In this document: positions 32,701 through 42,820 of the stretch, piece after piece
Layout: every line of letters starts with the position of its first letter
How positions within the stretch are numbered: position 1 is the stretch's first letter
Source: Littorina saxatilis
Lineage: Eukaryota > Mollusca > Gastropoda > Littorinimorpha > Littorinidae
DNA length: 64,000 nucleotides
NCBI RefSeq assembly: GCF_037325665.1
Contig: NC_090254.1
Coordinates: forward strand, 19,304,935 to 19,368,934
Reading direction: 5' to 3'
The notes under the pieces: model-generated
What the model was told of the DNA's origin: nothing
Seen by the model: the letters and a program-made list of their open reading frames with translations, nothing else
Database searches by the model: none
Program-made: the position numbers and the translations under genes

Positions 32701-35700
32701 TGTCTTCAAATCACTTAGCACATTTGAAAAAATCCTATGTAACAAGCTGACCAGGATTGAGATAATCGGAAAACGTGGCCGAATTGTCCCAATTCTCATG
32801 ACTGCACAGGTGAAAGCAGCTGTGGAACTGCTTGTGCAAAAAAGGGATGATGCTGGTGTCAGCGGCTCCAACAAATTTGTGTTTTCTTGCTCATTCTTTC
32901 AGTCGGAGGGGCATATTCGGGGATCTGACACGCTTCGAAAGTTTGTGACATCAGCGCAGTTGGCAGAGCCACAGTTCATCACATCTACTTCACTTCGAAA
33001 GCAGGTTGCTACTCTGTCCCAGATAGTCAGTTTGAAGGACAACGAGCTGGATGCCCTTGCTCAGTTTATGGGACACCGCGAGTACTACCGCCTCCCATCA
33101 GACATGATGCAGTTGGCCAAAGTCAGCAAATTACTCCTTGCCCTTGAAAAGGGGAAGCTGCAAGACCACCAGCGCTGCACCCTGGATGAGATGGAAGTGG
33201 CTGAAGATGAAGCCATCACCTCGGATGAGGAGGCAGGTATGTGTGACATTTTGAACATGAATTCCTTTTCCCGCAGTGGGGCACTGCGGTTATGAAATTA
33301 AAGGCCCCTCCTGTTTTTGGAACCGCAGGAGCTTTCTAGTTTGCTGTTAGGTAGATTTTTGGTTCCTCTTTCCTGTCATGCTCTCTTTTTCTTCATGAAT
33401 TCTTTTCTTTTTTCTGCCTTCTTGCTCATTCACCTGTATTTTTTCCAAAAATCTCTTCTCTTGCCGCTTGTCTCGCGATTCATGTATAGTTTAATCTGTT
33501 AGTGTTCTGATGTAAGTCCAGCAGTAGATAGGTTAAGCCTATTTTAACATACTGGAAACTGGTAATCTTCCAGTAGGTATTAATTTAGTTTTACTAAAGC
33601 CTGCTGGGACACAAGTAATGGGTTAGTGCATTTGTAAACAGGAATCGCTTGACAAGTGGCCCCCTTCATCCCCCCCTTCCTCGTCCTGATATGGCTCTGC
33701 GTAGTCGGCTGGACGTTAAGCAACAAATAAACAAACAAACATGAATTCCTTTGCTCTTTTTGCACAAAATGAACACAGCTAGACTATCTCTAAATCTAGT
33801 ATTGTAATAACCTTTTTTTTGTATTCTTAAATTCATCTTCTTCTCCTTCTGCTTCTTCTGCCTCTTCTTCTTCTTCTAAATTGGGGGGCTGGGATGGCTC
33901 ATTCGGTACACAGCGTGGACTACATATAGTTCCTCTGACTCTCATAGTCACAGGTTTGAATCCCGGTCTCCCTCTCTCTGGTATCGCCTTTGTTGTGGCT
34001 AGTGACATTGAACCACCAATACAATTTTATTTCAATCAATCAATATGAGGCTTATATCGCGCGTATTCCGTGGGTACAGTTCTAAGCGCAGGGATTTTTT
34101 TTCTTTTCAATTTTTATTCAAGGCGCAGGGATTTATTTATGCCGTGTGAGATGGAATTTTTTTACACAATACATCACGCATTCACATCGGCCAGCAGATC
34201 GCAGCCATTTCGGCGCATATCCTACTTTTCACGGCCTATTATTCCAAGTCACACGGGTATTTTGGTGGACATTTTTATCTATGCCTATACAATTTTGCCA
34301 GGAAAGACCCTTTTGTCAATCGTGGGATCTTTTACGTGCACACCCCAATGTAGTGTACACTAAGTGTATTTGTTTTAAATCTAAATTGAGAACGTTCATA
34401 CTTCAATGCACACTACAATGTGATATATTGTGCTAACATTAATTTGCATTACACAATAAAGCAAACATTAATACTACGGTACTTACTACATAAACTTTTG
34501 TACTTGCGATCTAGGATTTTATCTATTCTATCATATTGTAACTATTATTTACAGAATTTGTTGAAAAGGGTCACAGCCCTATTCCAGAACGATCTGCATC
34601 AGGAAGGTTCGCAACAAAAGACTCTTTGGCACCGCCACATAACCAGCCCTCTCCGCCTATGCATCAACCTTGTCCTGCTACAGCTGCACCTGACAGTAAG
34701 TCTTCTTCTTCTGTGTACGCATGCTATCAACTACAGTACTGCAAGCACTCCCAGTTTCGGATAAAAACAAATGCGATTGGTCACTTTGGCAGAAATAACA
34801 ACTGTGAACAGAATGTTGATAGTAAAAGAAAGTAAGGAAGCAGGAAAGATGAGCCGGTGCCTACCTAACAGCAAACTAGATAGCTCCTGGTGTTCAAAAA
34901 CAGGAGGGGCCCTTAATTTAAGTCCGCAGCGCTCCACTGCAGTAGGTGACAGTAAGGGACAATATGGGCTGAATCCATCCCATCTACATGGTGTTGGAGT
35001 GGGGACAGGACATATTTGAATGGCGATGTCGCTGTTCAGTGTCTGAAAGTCTCTTAAGTTTGTAGTTGCAAACATGACTTTTCTTTCTCTCTCCCCCCCC
35101 CCCCCCCCCCTCCTCACTCCCACAAAGTAACATAGTAGATTTAATTTCTTATTTGTAGCTGCCATTCCATGTAAAAGTGAATACATTTACTTATTTAGTG
35201 TAAACTTGTCACCCTGGCATGAGGTAATATGACCGGCACGGTTGGCCTAGTGGTAAGGCGTCCGCCCCTTGATCGGGAGGTTGTGGGTTCGAACCCCGGC
35301 CGGGTCATACCTAAGACTTTAAAATTGGCAATCTAGTGGCTGCTCCGCCTGGCGTCTGGCATTATGGGGTTAGTGCTAGGACTGGTTGGTCCGGTGTCAG
35401 AATAATGTGACTGGGTGAGACATGAAGCCTGTGCTGCGACTTCTGTCTTGTGTGTGGCGCACGTTATATGTCAAAGCAGCACCGCCCTGATATGGCCCTT
35501 CATGGTCGGCTGGGCGTTAAGCAAACAAACAAACAAAAAATGAGGTAATATCACAAGGGTTATTCATGTTTTTGTATTTGTCAGATTCTGCTGATGATGA
35601 GGAAGCACCAGAAATCCAAAGGAAGTTTCAACGGTGTGCTGCTGACAGCAGTGCATGCTCAAACAGTTCAGTATATATCTTTCTCCTTAGTCAACCAATT

Positions 35701-38700
35701 TTCCATGGGGGCGCGACTGGAGATGGATGAAGGTCAGGGGGTTCCTGTGTTCGAGTGGGAACAGCTTGAATTTAACTCACAGAGTTGTTTGTGTCCAACA
35801 CGCTTGTCGGAGGTGTTTTTTTACGGCGTCAATGTTGGGGGGTGGGTGGGGGTTAAGGATGAGGGGTAGAACTGCATTCGTTGATGCATTTTGATTGTCT
35901 TACATCTGAAATGTATTTGTACCTTTGAAGAATAGTTCATTCCTGTACACTCATAACACCGAACACACGTTTATTTATTTTGAACATAACATAATTAATA
36001 CAATAAATAATTAATTATAATTTTATTATGTCCCCAGGCGAGCCCCCTTCCTCCTGGACATTCTCTCCTGTTGGTGTGGCAATGATGAACACAAGATGCA
36101 GTGTATTCACACAGATCACTTCTCCTTCAGCGTCATCTAACGAAAGTAAGCTTTATTGCATATAAATTAATTTAGAAACATGCTGGCGTCACCCCCCCGC
36201 GGGTTAGGGGGAGTCCCATATTGGTTGGGACTAGAAAGAATTTACCCGATGCTACCCAGCATGTCGTAAGAGGCGACTAACGGTTCTGTTTCTTCTCTTC
36301 TTTTGTCTTATTTCTGCCTTACCAGTCCTTTCACCTATATTTCCTTCCAAGAAAACTCTCCCTACTATTCCCTGCAGTTTTCCAATTCTTTTCTTGTTGT
36401 CTTATTTCTACCTGACTGGATCCATCACCTTTATTTCACTTACCAAAAGTCTTCTTTTCCACATCCTTATTTCTCTGCACCCCGCATGTCGTATGAGGCG
36501 ACTAACGGATTCTGTTTCTCCTTTAACCCTTGTTAAGTGGTTCTTGTATAGAATATAGTCAATGTTTGTAAAGATTTTAGTCAAGCAGTATGTAAGAAAT
36601 GTTTAGTCCTTTGTACTGGAAACTTGCATTCTCCCAGTAAGGTCATATATTGTACTACGTTGCAAGCCCCTGGAGCAATTTTTTGATTAGTGCTTTTGTG
36701 AACAAGAAACACTTAACAAGTGGCTCCCTCCCATCTCCACCCTTTCCCCTATCTCATCTCCCCCTTTCCCTCGTCGCGATATAACCTTCGTGGTTGAAAA
36801 CGACGTTAAACACCAAATAAAGAAAGAAAGAAATGCTGGCGTCATGTACGGACGATTAACTAAGCGCCCATTACCTAGTTGTTGAATGGCCGCATTCCAT
36901 AGTGGAAACTCTTGTGTTTAGTTATTTGACAACGAAATTGATATTTAAAAGCATATGTCTTTTAGCTGTTGTTCTTTTTTTGCTATTTTGCATAATCTAT
37001 CAAATGATTTGAAATAAAGATAAGCCAGCTGAGAAAATCTATCATCTTTTTTTTTCCCCAAGGTTCAACTGACAATGAGTACCTACCTGAACAGTGGAGC
37101 CATTCCAAACCAAAGAAGCTCAAATCAAAGGCAACGCGCAACAGTGAGTGGAAACATAATCATTGTATTTATACCTCTTCTTTCTCTTTGTGAACTGAGC
37201 TTTAAGGAGCTGACTCAATCCACACAAAAGTTATTCCTTTAAAGTAGAACAAAACCAGTAAACTAGATAGTTATTGTGTTTTTGAGTAAGGTAATATCCT
37301 TCTCTGAAGCACTTGGAAGGAAAAATAGAGCCTGTTCATAACGTGTTAACTGTTAATCTAACTAGGAGCGTATAGTTATTGTGTTTTTGAGTACGGTAAT
37401 ACCCTTCTCTAAAGCACTTGGAAGGAAACATAGAGTATGTTCACAGACCTGTTTACCCTCCCGGAATTATTACGGATTTAGGGTCTAAATTCCGGTATTA
37501 CGGAAATCTACCGGAAATTCCGGTCACGAGAACCATTTCCGTGTGTGAAAATTTAAAGTCGAAATTGTAGTACTAGTAGTCACCGGGATTTTGATTTCCC
37601 GGAAACCCTTTTAGCTCAAGGCCGACCGGAACAGCCTTGTCTGCGCATGTGCAAAAACAAGGTATTTGTCGGTCAACGCGTGGTTTTTGTGCATTCGGTC
37701 CGATCGACATGGGTCGTAAGCGTAAGGCCGATCTCTCTGGGGACAAAATGCCAACCAAAAAAGCTCAAGTTGTACAGGAATATCGGCAAAACTATCAAGT
37801 CAAGTGGCAGTGTCTGGCGAAGTCTAAGAAGAGCGAATCACTTGCATTTTGGTGATCGAATTGAGATCAGTGCAACAACAAAGCTAGTCAGTCATGAGTC
37901 ACTGCAGTCGTTCGTCCGCGAACCAAGCGAACGTGTCCCGAGGTTAGACGCAGCATTAGTTTATTTACAAAATGCAGTACACAAATGAACATGGAAACAA
38001 ACAAATTGTGTTTGGCAAAACATGAGCCTGCTTCGCATCGAGTTTATTTGACCAGTATGTCTGTGCTTCGACATTATCTCTTGCTACGGTCAGTGACTTG
38101 TGCTGTTGCCGGAATTTGAAAGTCTTTTTGAGTCTAAAAGTGATCTCCATTAATCTTTCTCCAATATAGCAAAGATCACAGTTCTTTGAATTGAAAAACT
38201 TTAAAGAAAATCTTTAAATAAAATGAACGAGCCGGTCCACAAAAAAAAAAGGTAGCTTCTGGAGAGTGTTTTTATGACTGGTTTTAATGCAGGATGTAAA
38301 CAGGTCTGTGTTCATAACGAGTTAACTGTTAATCTAACTAGGAGCGGCATTTTGTCAAAGAGCAGTTCAAATCCGTACGTGCTTTAACATATCAAAATGG
38401 CCTTCTGCTGTCGCTCAGTTTTCTTGATTCAAAACTAAGCAGTAAATTGTATAATTATTTAAAAATGAATAAATAAGTGGATCAGTTAACAAGTGCAATG
38501 GCTAACTGACCTGCCACTTCTCATGCCCATTCGTGGCTTCTGTCCCATGCTTTGAAAATGAATGTGTACAGGGTCTGTAATTCCGGTTTTAATTTAGATT
38601 TGAAATCTTTTGTAATTGATGGATTACGCCCACATACACTTCCGTGTATTAGAGGCGGGGACGGGAGTCCCAGGAATTGGAAAAAAGAGGAGGTACTATA

Positions 38701-39256
38701 TCTAACTTACATTGAACAACCAAAATGTAAGCAGCACTAAGATTGACAGTGAAAATGTGACAGTTTTAGTGTACTAGCTTTAGTGCCACGAAGAAGAATC
38801 AGAACAAATGTTGACTCGGGAAAATAAATGTCCATGCCCAATCAAGATTCGAAATAGAGACACTGAGATCACGAGTTGTCGGCCTAGACCACCAGACTAC
38901 CCGGCGCTCATATTGAGTTGGCATGATTGTTCCTTATAAAGTTTTAATCCGATAACATATTTAACCTTTGTATCTCCGGTAATAGGTCTTGTGATATCTG
39001 TGTCCACAAAGGTTCAAGCCAGCCATGTCGACTGTGGTTGGAGGAGGAGGTGAAGGCAGTGGAGGCTCATTTGTTAAAATATATCGCCACGCAAGTGCTG
39101 CCAAGAAAAGAGGATATCCAGAAGTGCCTTCAGGCTGAAGAGACTCTGATAATTCGTACCTGGCTACACGTCAAGAACTATACATGTACGAAACAGGATT
39201 ACTGCTTTGCAAAGAAATCAGCGAAACTAAATAATGTTCAGCTTTTCAGCTACTGA
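26649..39256 (+). CDS. Gene 2: tyrosine-recombinase-like domain protein with C-terminal WxEEEV domain (10 proposed exons)
   Basis: Proposed exons: 26649-26706, 29432-29572, 30195-30320, 32046-32122, 32519-33236, 34555-34695, 35585-35665, 36038-36145, 37063-37143 and 39012-39256. They total 1776 nt (591 codons plus stop) and phases agree at every junction. The centre resembles the catalytic half of tyrosine recombinases (phage-integrase fold). The tail matches, from memory, a widespread invertebrate and fish family of uncharacterised proteins pairing this domain with an R-x-W-x-E-E-E-V region. I see no clear first catalytic Arg motif upstream, so enzyme activity is doubtful. Probably a host gene derived long ago from a recombinase; nuclear location is likely. 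Exon 3 is the least certain. Confidence 0.68.
27517..27640 (+). CDS. Unassigned exon-like open stretch
   Basis: After a T9 tract and cacggag the frame codes for 'FGTISGDADTVSKDKFGDII' and continues to AAATT|GTAAGC. The entry phase fits gene 2 exon 1 but the exit phase does not fit exon 2. It may be an alternative exon or chance. Confidence 0.25.
27664..27730 (+). mobile_element. 3' tail of gastropod retroposon family
   Basis: GTCGCGATATAACCTTCGTG through GTTAAACACCAAATAAAGAAAG, the tail seen complete at 45076-45470. Only the 3' end is present. Confidence 0.75.
28636..28790 (-). CDS. Possible antisense terminal exon, acidic protein
   Basis: On the minus strand a cattcag acceptor opens a frame of 50 codons ending LRQRW-TAG. 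It is strongly acidic ('DESLSDDELYDAEEGSEFSD') and lacks repeat character. It lies in intron 1 of gene 2. No partner exon was found, so it could be a stranded piece of another gene or of a transposase N terminus. Confidence 0.3.
28850..29016. mobile_element. Foldback MITE, ~165 bp
   Basis: Arms of about 60 bp (AGAATACTATGTATGGCTTG and its inverted copy CAAGCCATGTAGTATTCTG) enclose a short loop, so nearly the whole element can fold into a hairpin. Confidence 0.75.
29432..29572 (+). CDS. Gene 2 exon 2
   Basis: Acceptor tcactag, donor CATCCAG|GTACAA, phase 1 in and out. Encodes 47 residues including 'RFKTREYFPHFSYGQRMV'; open with no competing frame. No domain recognised. Confidence 0.68.
29961..29988. 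repeat. Poly(G) run
   Basis: More than 25 consecutive G. Similar G or C runs occur at 14488, 35091, 53941 and 54213; lengths may be assembly-sensitive. Confidence 0.85.
30195..30320 (+). CDS. Gene 2 exon 3 (probable), truncated by a transposon at its 3' edge
   Basis: After atagttcag the frame codes for 'LEAYYLYRATAKRKQTDLSS' and an acidic Ser-rich run. A 242-bp hAT-like element with 6-bp duplications begins at 30324. Before that insertion the exon probably ran on to a better donor, CGTA|GTGAGA, now at 30591. Today either the weak TCAT|GTCCAG donor is used or the exon is skipped; both keep downstream phase. Confidence 0.45.
30324..30565. mobile_element. hAT-like MITE, 242 bp, 6-bp TSD
   Basis: TIRs CAGTGATGGCG and CGCCAACACTG. 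The duplication CATGTC is at 30318-30323 and 30566-30571. The interior is rich in CCGGTA/TACCGG. It lies at the edge of gene 2 exon 3. Confidence 0.75.
30849..31139 (+). other. Unrecognised 96-codon open frame
   Basis: Open frame in a gene 2 intron with no domain, no splice context I can use and no repeat. Probably chance. Confidence 0.15.
31305..31690 (-). repeat. ~18-bp minisatellite, about 20 copies
   Basis: Unit ACAGACAATAGACGGAAG with 14- and 18-bp variants. It yields long minus-strand ORFs of 'VCLPSI/FRLLSV' type that are artefacts of the repeat. Confidence 0.9.
32046..32122 (+). CDS. Gene 2 exon 4
   Basis: Acceptor ttcctacag, donor CAAATG|GTGAGT. Encodes DCSFEPQALV and then a Ser/His stretch. 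Phase 1 in, phase 0 out. Confidence 0.65.
32519..33236 (+). CDS. Gene 2 exon 5: tyrosine-recombinase-like catalytic half
   Basis: A T-rich tract and gatggcag acceptor open the frame in phase 0. The donor is GAGGCAG|GTATGT, phase 1. 'IEIIGKRGRIVPIL' looks like the beta-hairpin with the catalytic Lys. 'TSTSLRKQVATL' occupies the box II Arg position, 'ALAQFMGH' the His position, and 'REYYRLP' the nucleophilic Tyr. From memory, relatives have a few extra residues between the GH and the REYYRLP strings, so this member may be shortened. The start of the exon shows 'CARQYQRSP' and 'CPRK' but no zinc-finger spacing I can confirm. Confidence 0.75.
33268..33738 (+). mobile_element. SINE-like retroposon, 471 bp, 14-bp TSD
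   Basis: Begins TCCCGCAGTGGGGCACTGCGG and ends CTGATATGGCTCTGCGTAG, then GTTAAGCAACAAATAAAC. Flanked by ACATGAATTCCTTT at 33254-33267 and 33739-33752. The 3' domain recalls the conserved Nin-type SINE domain of molluscs (from memory). It landed about 30 bp after the gene 2 exon 5 donor. An inverted head of the same family is at 34860-34946. Confidence 0.83.
33878..34010 (+). mobile_element. tRNA-like SINE head fragment
   Basis: TGGCTCATTCGGTA and GGTTTGAATCC resemble A- and B-boxes. No complete cloverleaf or tail was defined. Confidence 0.45.
34038..34372 (-). mobile_element. 5'-truncated SINE, minus strand, second family
   Basis: Reverse complement of the body of the element at 22572-22984, starting from its (TTGA)n tail (AATCAATCAATATGAGGC) and lacking the tRNA head. 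Confidence 0.72.
34555..34695 (+). CDS. Gene 2 exon 6: Pro/Ser-rich linker
   Basis: Acceptor tatttacag, donor CTGACA|GTAAGT, phase 1 in and out. Contains 'PPHNQPSPPMHQPCP'. Confidence 0.7.
34860..34946 (-). mobile_element. Head fragment of the 33268-33738 retroposon family, inverted
   Basis: Reverse complement contains GGGCCCCTCCTGTTTTTG and CTAGTTTGCTGTTAGGTAG as at 33300-33360. Confidence 0.65.
35231..35539 (+). mobile_element. tRNA-derived SINE, third family, 12-bp TSD
   Basis: The head is an almost perfect tRNA-like cloverleaf (A-box TGGCCTAGTGGTAAGGCG, B-box GGTTCGAACCC, ends GACCGGC and GCCGGGTC). The body ends in GGTCGGCTGGGCGTTAAGCA and a (CAAA)n tail. Target duplication ATGAGGTAATAT lies at 35219-35230 and 35540-35551. 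Confidence 0.9.
35585..35665 (+). CDS. Gene 2 exon 7: acidic linker
   Basis: Acceptor atttgtcag. Encodes 'SADDEEAPEIQRKFQRCAAD'. The donor that keeps phase (AAACA|GTTCAG) is weak; GTATAT 5 bp on is an alternative but would break frame. Confidence 0.55.
36038..36145 (+). CDS. Gene 2 exon 8
   Basis: Acceptor tgtccccag, donor CGAAA|GTAAGC, phase 1 in and out. Of the three frames this is the only one without a stop that also matches its neighbours. Confidence 0.6.
36192..36832 (+). mobile_element. Retroposon, long variant with internal duplication, 12-bp TSD
   Basis: Head CCCGCGGGTTAGGGGGAGTC, tail AAACACCAAATAAAGAAAG. TSD ATGCTGGCGTCA at 36180-36191 and 36833-36844. The block with CATGTCGTA-GAGGCGACTAACGG occurs twice (36260 and 36485), making this copy ~200 bp longer than its sisters. 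Confidence 0.83.
37063..37143 (+). CDS. Gene 2 exon 9: basic linker
   Basis: Strong pyrimidine tract then ccccaag, donor AACA|GTGAGT, phase 1 in and out. Contains 'SKPKKLKSKATR', a plausible nuclear localisation signal. Confidence 0.68.
37270..37437 (+). repeat. Tandem duplication, ~104-bp unit, in a gene 2 intron
   Basis: 'TAGTTATTGTGTTTTTGAGT' through 'CTAACTAGGAGCG' occurs at 37270 and again from 37374. The second unit is split by the transposon at 37444-38308 and resumes at 38309. Confidence 0.8.
37444..38308 (+). mobile_element. hAT-like DNA transposon relic, 865 bp, 6-bp TSD
   Basis: TIRs CAGACCTGTTTAC and GTAAACAGGTCTG. TSD TGTTCA at 37438-37443 and 38309-38314; comparison with the intact duplicated unit confirms the empty site. 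It contains a short ORF fragment (37709-37855) and no transposase core. Confidence 0.82.
37709..37855 (+). pseudogene. BED-finger-like N-terminal fragment of a transposase
   Basis: MGRKRKADLSGDKMPTKKAQ, then 'YRQNYQVKWQCLAKSKKSES' resembles the start of BED-type fingers encoded by hAT-related elements. The frame stops where the Cys-x2-Cys would come, and the rest of the protein is absent. Confidence 0.5.
39012..39256 (+). CDS. Gene 2 last exon: C-terminal WxEEEV domain, TGA stop
   Basis: The acceptor acaaag|GTTCAAG matches phase 1 and mirrors the previous exon's start. 'LWLEEEVKAVEAHLLKYI', 'QKCLQAEETL' and 'RTWLHVKNYT' recall the conserved C terminus of recombinase-like invertebrate genes, probably a helical Myb/SANT-like fold. 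Confidence 0.72.
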
Positions 39257-39822
39257 TCATCTTTCCAATGTTGTTGCTGATCACTACCACTAAGTGGATA
39301 TATATCTAGTGCAGGTTTGTGTCTTGAGCTGTACTGGACAATGATTTACACATTTATCTTTATTTGTTTTTATTAATTTTGACTATGAGCACACTGGTGG
39401 TTGTGTTTTATGTTAAATGATTTATTTAGTATGTGTTTATGCAAATCATTTTTGGCATTTTGAATAAGCTAGATGTGACCTTTCTTAGCACTGATCCAAA
39501 GGTCAGTTTAATATGCGGTCAAAACAATGATGGTGGAGGCAGTTGGCTATTTTTAATTCATTTGCATAGCAAAAACGAGGCTATATATGTATTGACAACT
39601 GACCACCTATTGAACACTCAAAACTTTTCAAATAATGGAAGCTTTCATGATAAAAACTTGTCTTGGTTATGAAACCTATGAACACTTATAAAATGCATGT
39701 GATTACATCAGCAAAACAAAACAAAATATAAGCAAGTGAGTCATATTCTTTGTGGCTTTGCCCTTGTTTAACTGTATTATCATTATTTATTATCATGAAC
39801 ACAGACTACCATAAGGTCCGCT

Positions 39823-40260
39823 ACCCCCCCCACGGGTTAGGGGGAAGAATTTACCCGATGCTCCCCAGCATGTCGTAAGAGGCAACTAACGGATTCTGTT
39901 TCTCCTTTTACCCTTGTTAAGTGTTTCTTGTATAGAATATAGTCAATGTTTGTAAAGATTTTAGTCAAGCAGTATGTAAGAAATGTTAAGTCCTTTGTAC
40001 TAGAAACTTGCATTCTCCCAGTAAGGTCATATATTGTACTACGTTGCTAGCCCCTGGAGCAATTTTTTTATTAGTGCTTTTGTCTTCTTCTTCTTGTCGT
40101 TCGCCAATGTTAAACTTGGAGTCCAGCTCTGGTAGTGCTTTTGTGAACAAGAAACAATTAACAAGTGGCTCTATCCCATCATCCCCCCCCCCCCCCCTTT
40201 CCCCGTCGCGATATAACGTTGAACGGTTGAAAACGACGTTAAACACCAAATAAAGTAAAG
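39823..40260 (+). mobile_element. Retroposon, 438 bp, 12-bp TSD
   Basis: Head CACGGGTTAGGGGGAAGAAT, tail AACACCAAATAAAGTAAAG. TSD ATAAGGTCCGCT at 39811-39822 and 40261-40272. Contains a short foreign insert near 40082-40130. Confidence 0.87.
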
Positions 40261-40334
40261 ATAAGGTCCGCTATTAGGAAAGTCAAAACAATCAAAGTGT
40301 CATATGCACTTTGTCATCGTGTGTGACATTTTAT

Positions 40335-40428
40335 TGAGAGAGAAACAGAATCCGTTAGTCGCCTCTTACGACATGCTGGGGAGCATCGGGTAAATTCTTC
40401 CCCCTAACCCGCAGGGGGCGTACAGTAC
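40335..40428 (-). mobile_element. Retroposon head fragment, inverted
   Basis: Reverse complement of the 5' ~90 bp of the 39823-40260 family, without body or tail. Confidence 0.75.
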
Positions 40429-40558
40429 TTCTTTGGGATAACAAGGGTAAGGATTGCTCTAATTAAGGTTGGCTGAGCAATATATAACAGCAATTTCGCT
40501 CAAATCGGCCAAAAACAAGGCCCGAAGGCATCGTAGGCATAGCCGTTTTAACTTTATT

Positions 40559-40760
40559 ATCATTATTATTTATTATCGTGACCACAAACTACCATAAGGT
40601 CCGCTAGTAGGAAAGTCAAAACAATCATAACGTATCATAAACACTGGGTCATCGTGTGATCATTATTATTTATTATCGTGACCACAAACTACCATACGGT
40701 CCGCTAGTAGGAAAGTCAAAACAATCATAACGTATCATAAACACTGGGTCATCGTGTGTG
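40559..40760 (+). repeat. Two tandem copies of a ~101-bp unit
   Basis: TCATTATTATTTATTATCGT through GGGTCATCGTGTG occurs at 40559 and 40660 with one or two differences. A diverged third copy carries the retroposon at 39823. Confidence 0.85.
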
Positions 40761-40829
40761 ACATTTCAATGTCAACACAATGATAGTGGTGTTTCACATG
40801 TAATGATTGATTTCGATTTTAAGTGCTCT

Positions 40830-40920
40830 ATCCCTTCTCCCCCCCTTTCCCCGTCGCGATATAACCTGCGTGGTTGAAAACGACGTTAAACACCAAATAA
40901 AGAAATAAAGAATAAAGAAA
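40830..40920 (+). mobile_element. Retroposon 3' tail, 5'-truncated
   Basis: CCCCGTCGCGATATAACCTG through AAACACCAAATAAAG only. Confidence 0.75.
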
Positions 40921-41351
40921 GATTTTGAGTGTATATAAAGCGTATTTATGGTACATTTACTTTTGGCTCTTTAGATCAGCTTAATTTGGTATTTCATGGG
41001 CATCGGTCAAAAGGTCACTTCAGCATGTGCTGTCAAAACAACGATGGTGGAGGCAAATGGCCTATTTTAACAGGATGTTTGAAGATTTGCTTTTTCAATT
41101 TTGTTTGAGAGACAAGAAGTTGGAAAATAGTTTTATTGTATGTTTCTTTGTCACCTGGGGCAAAATTATTCAATCGTCGCTATACGTTTGTTGGAAGCTA
41201 TAATACAAAGGATAAATTGGCAGTTTTCTTACTTTCTGTTAGAAACAAAAGTATATTTTTCATTTGTTGCAATTGAAAAAGCATAGACCTTACTAAAGAT
41301 GCTGCTAGTTGTTTTGATTGTGTGGACTATTCAGTGGAGTGTTTTAAATAA

Positions 41352-41356
<5 letters not shown>

Positions 41357-41387
<31 letters not shown>
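41357..41387. repeat. (AT)n microsatellite
   Basis: About 14 uninterrupted AT units. Confidence 0.9.
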
Positions 41388-41388
<1 letters not shown>

Positions 41389-42820
41389 ATATGCCAATTC
41401 TCATGCCTCACAGTATTTTAACATTGGTTTATTTTCCATGTTACAAATATGTAATCATATGACTCGAGACTACCTTACTGTGTTATATTGCATTATTATC
41501 ATGAACGCATTAGGCCCACTTATAAGTTTAAAGAAAGTCAAAGCCGTGTATTGTTCCTTTCAGAACAATGTTATACACCGGGTGTGCATTATGTGTTTTC
41601 ATTATTTTTAATCATGAGCAGTTTCATATTTAATTATTTATTTAGAGTGTGTTTGATTTAGCTTAATTTGAATTTTGTTGGACATTGGTCAAAAGTTCAG
41701 TTTATTATGCGCGGTCAGAACAATGATGGTGGAGGCAATAGCCTATTTTTCAACAGGTTTGAAGGTTTTGTTTGAGAGAAATAAATCTGTCTTTTTTTCT
41801 TTGTCATGTTGGGCAGAGTTATTCAATCGTTGTTATACGTTAAGTTCACTGAATTCTTAAATCTAATGTAAGCGCTGTTTAAGAGGTTTTGAAGGTACAA
41901 AATACACTTTTTTTCTCTGTTCTCTTTAACAAGATATTCAGATTTGTTTTTCTTCTTTATTTTAGTTTGAGACGAGAAGTTGTACATGCATTCTATTTCC
42001 TGTTCCTTTGTCAACTGGGGCAACATTCAATCACTGTTATAGCCTGGTTGTAAGCTATAACAGTATAAATTCACTGCTTTTTAAATGTCTGCAAAAAGCA
42101 AATGTCACCGTTTTGTTGCATGCCATTGAAAAGGAATAAAAACTACCAAACGTTATTTTGCAAAACATGCTTATTGTTATGATTTGACTGATTGTGTTTG
42201 TATGTGGATGTGTGATCACAGGATTGCAGATTGCATGGACAAAATCGCCACAGGGAAAATCATTCAAATCCTTACTCCGAAAGTTAACAAAAAGCTATTA
42301 TTGTCTCAAGAAGAGAAATTGTTTCTACAACTGAACACACAGACTGTAAAATGCATGTGTATACAAAAGCAATTATGCTAAACAAGCCCATCATTAAATG
42401 AATGGAAGTCAAAGTAAATAAAATAAAATGCAATTTCAAATGTGAAGGTATCTTAAAATGTCGATGAACAAACGCAAGGGAACTGAGCGCCATCATAAAA
42501 ATACCTTTCATTACAAGAAGGAAAAAAAAAACGTAACTGACAGACTGATTCTAATATAGGTCCCTGATAACACTTATAGTATCCACCACCTTCAAATATG
42601 ATAATTAAACTTCATTTTAAAAAGCTTCATGATTATGCACTGCAAAGTAAGCTACACGTTTTGTTTAGCTGTTTCGTACACATAAAAAAAGGCTTTGTGA
42701 TTCTTTGGTCTAAGTGCCAATAGAAGGTTTTGAAAGGAGCAAGTTAAAATGTAAAGGCACACTACCTTATATCATATATATACAATATCACACTACCACG
42801 GAAAGTCAATACAATGCATA

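Larger units (their letters stand above)
39470..41780 (+). repeat. Diverged dispersed repeats with 'GTCAAAACAACGATGG' core
   Basis: Blocks containing 'GGTCAAAA', 'TGTCAAAACAACGATGGTGG' and 'AGGCAA-TGGCCTATTTT' recur near 39500, 41015 and 41690, spaced 0.7-1.5 kb, with 'TTATTATCATGAAC' blocks between. They look like an old tandem array broken up by later insertions. Confidence 0.6.

Noticed and set aside
35231-35305. tRNA gene
   Set aside because: The cloverleaf is almost complete, but it is the head of a SINE with body, (CAAA)n tail and 12-bp TSD. The same applies to the heads at 10023 and 22572.
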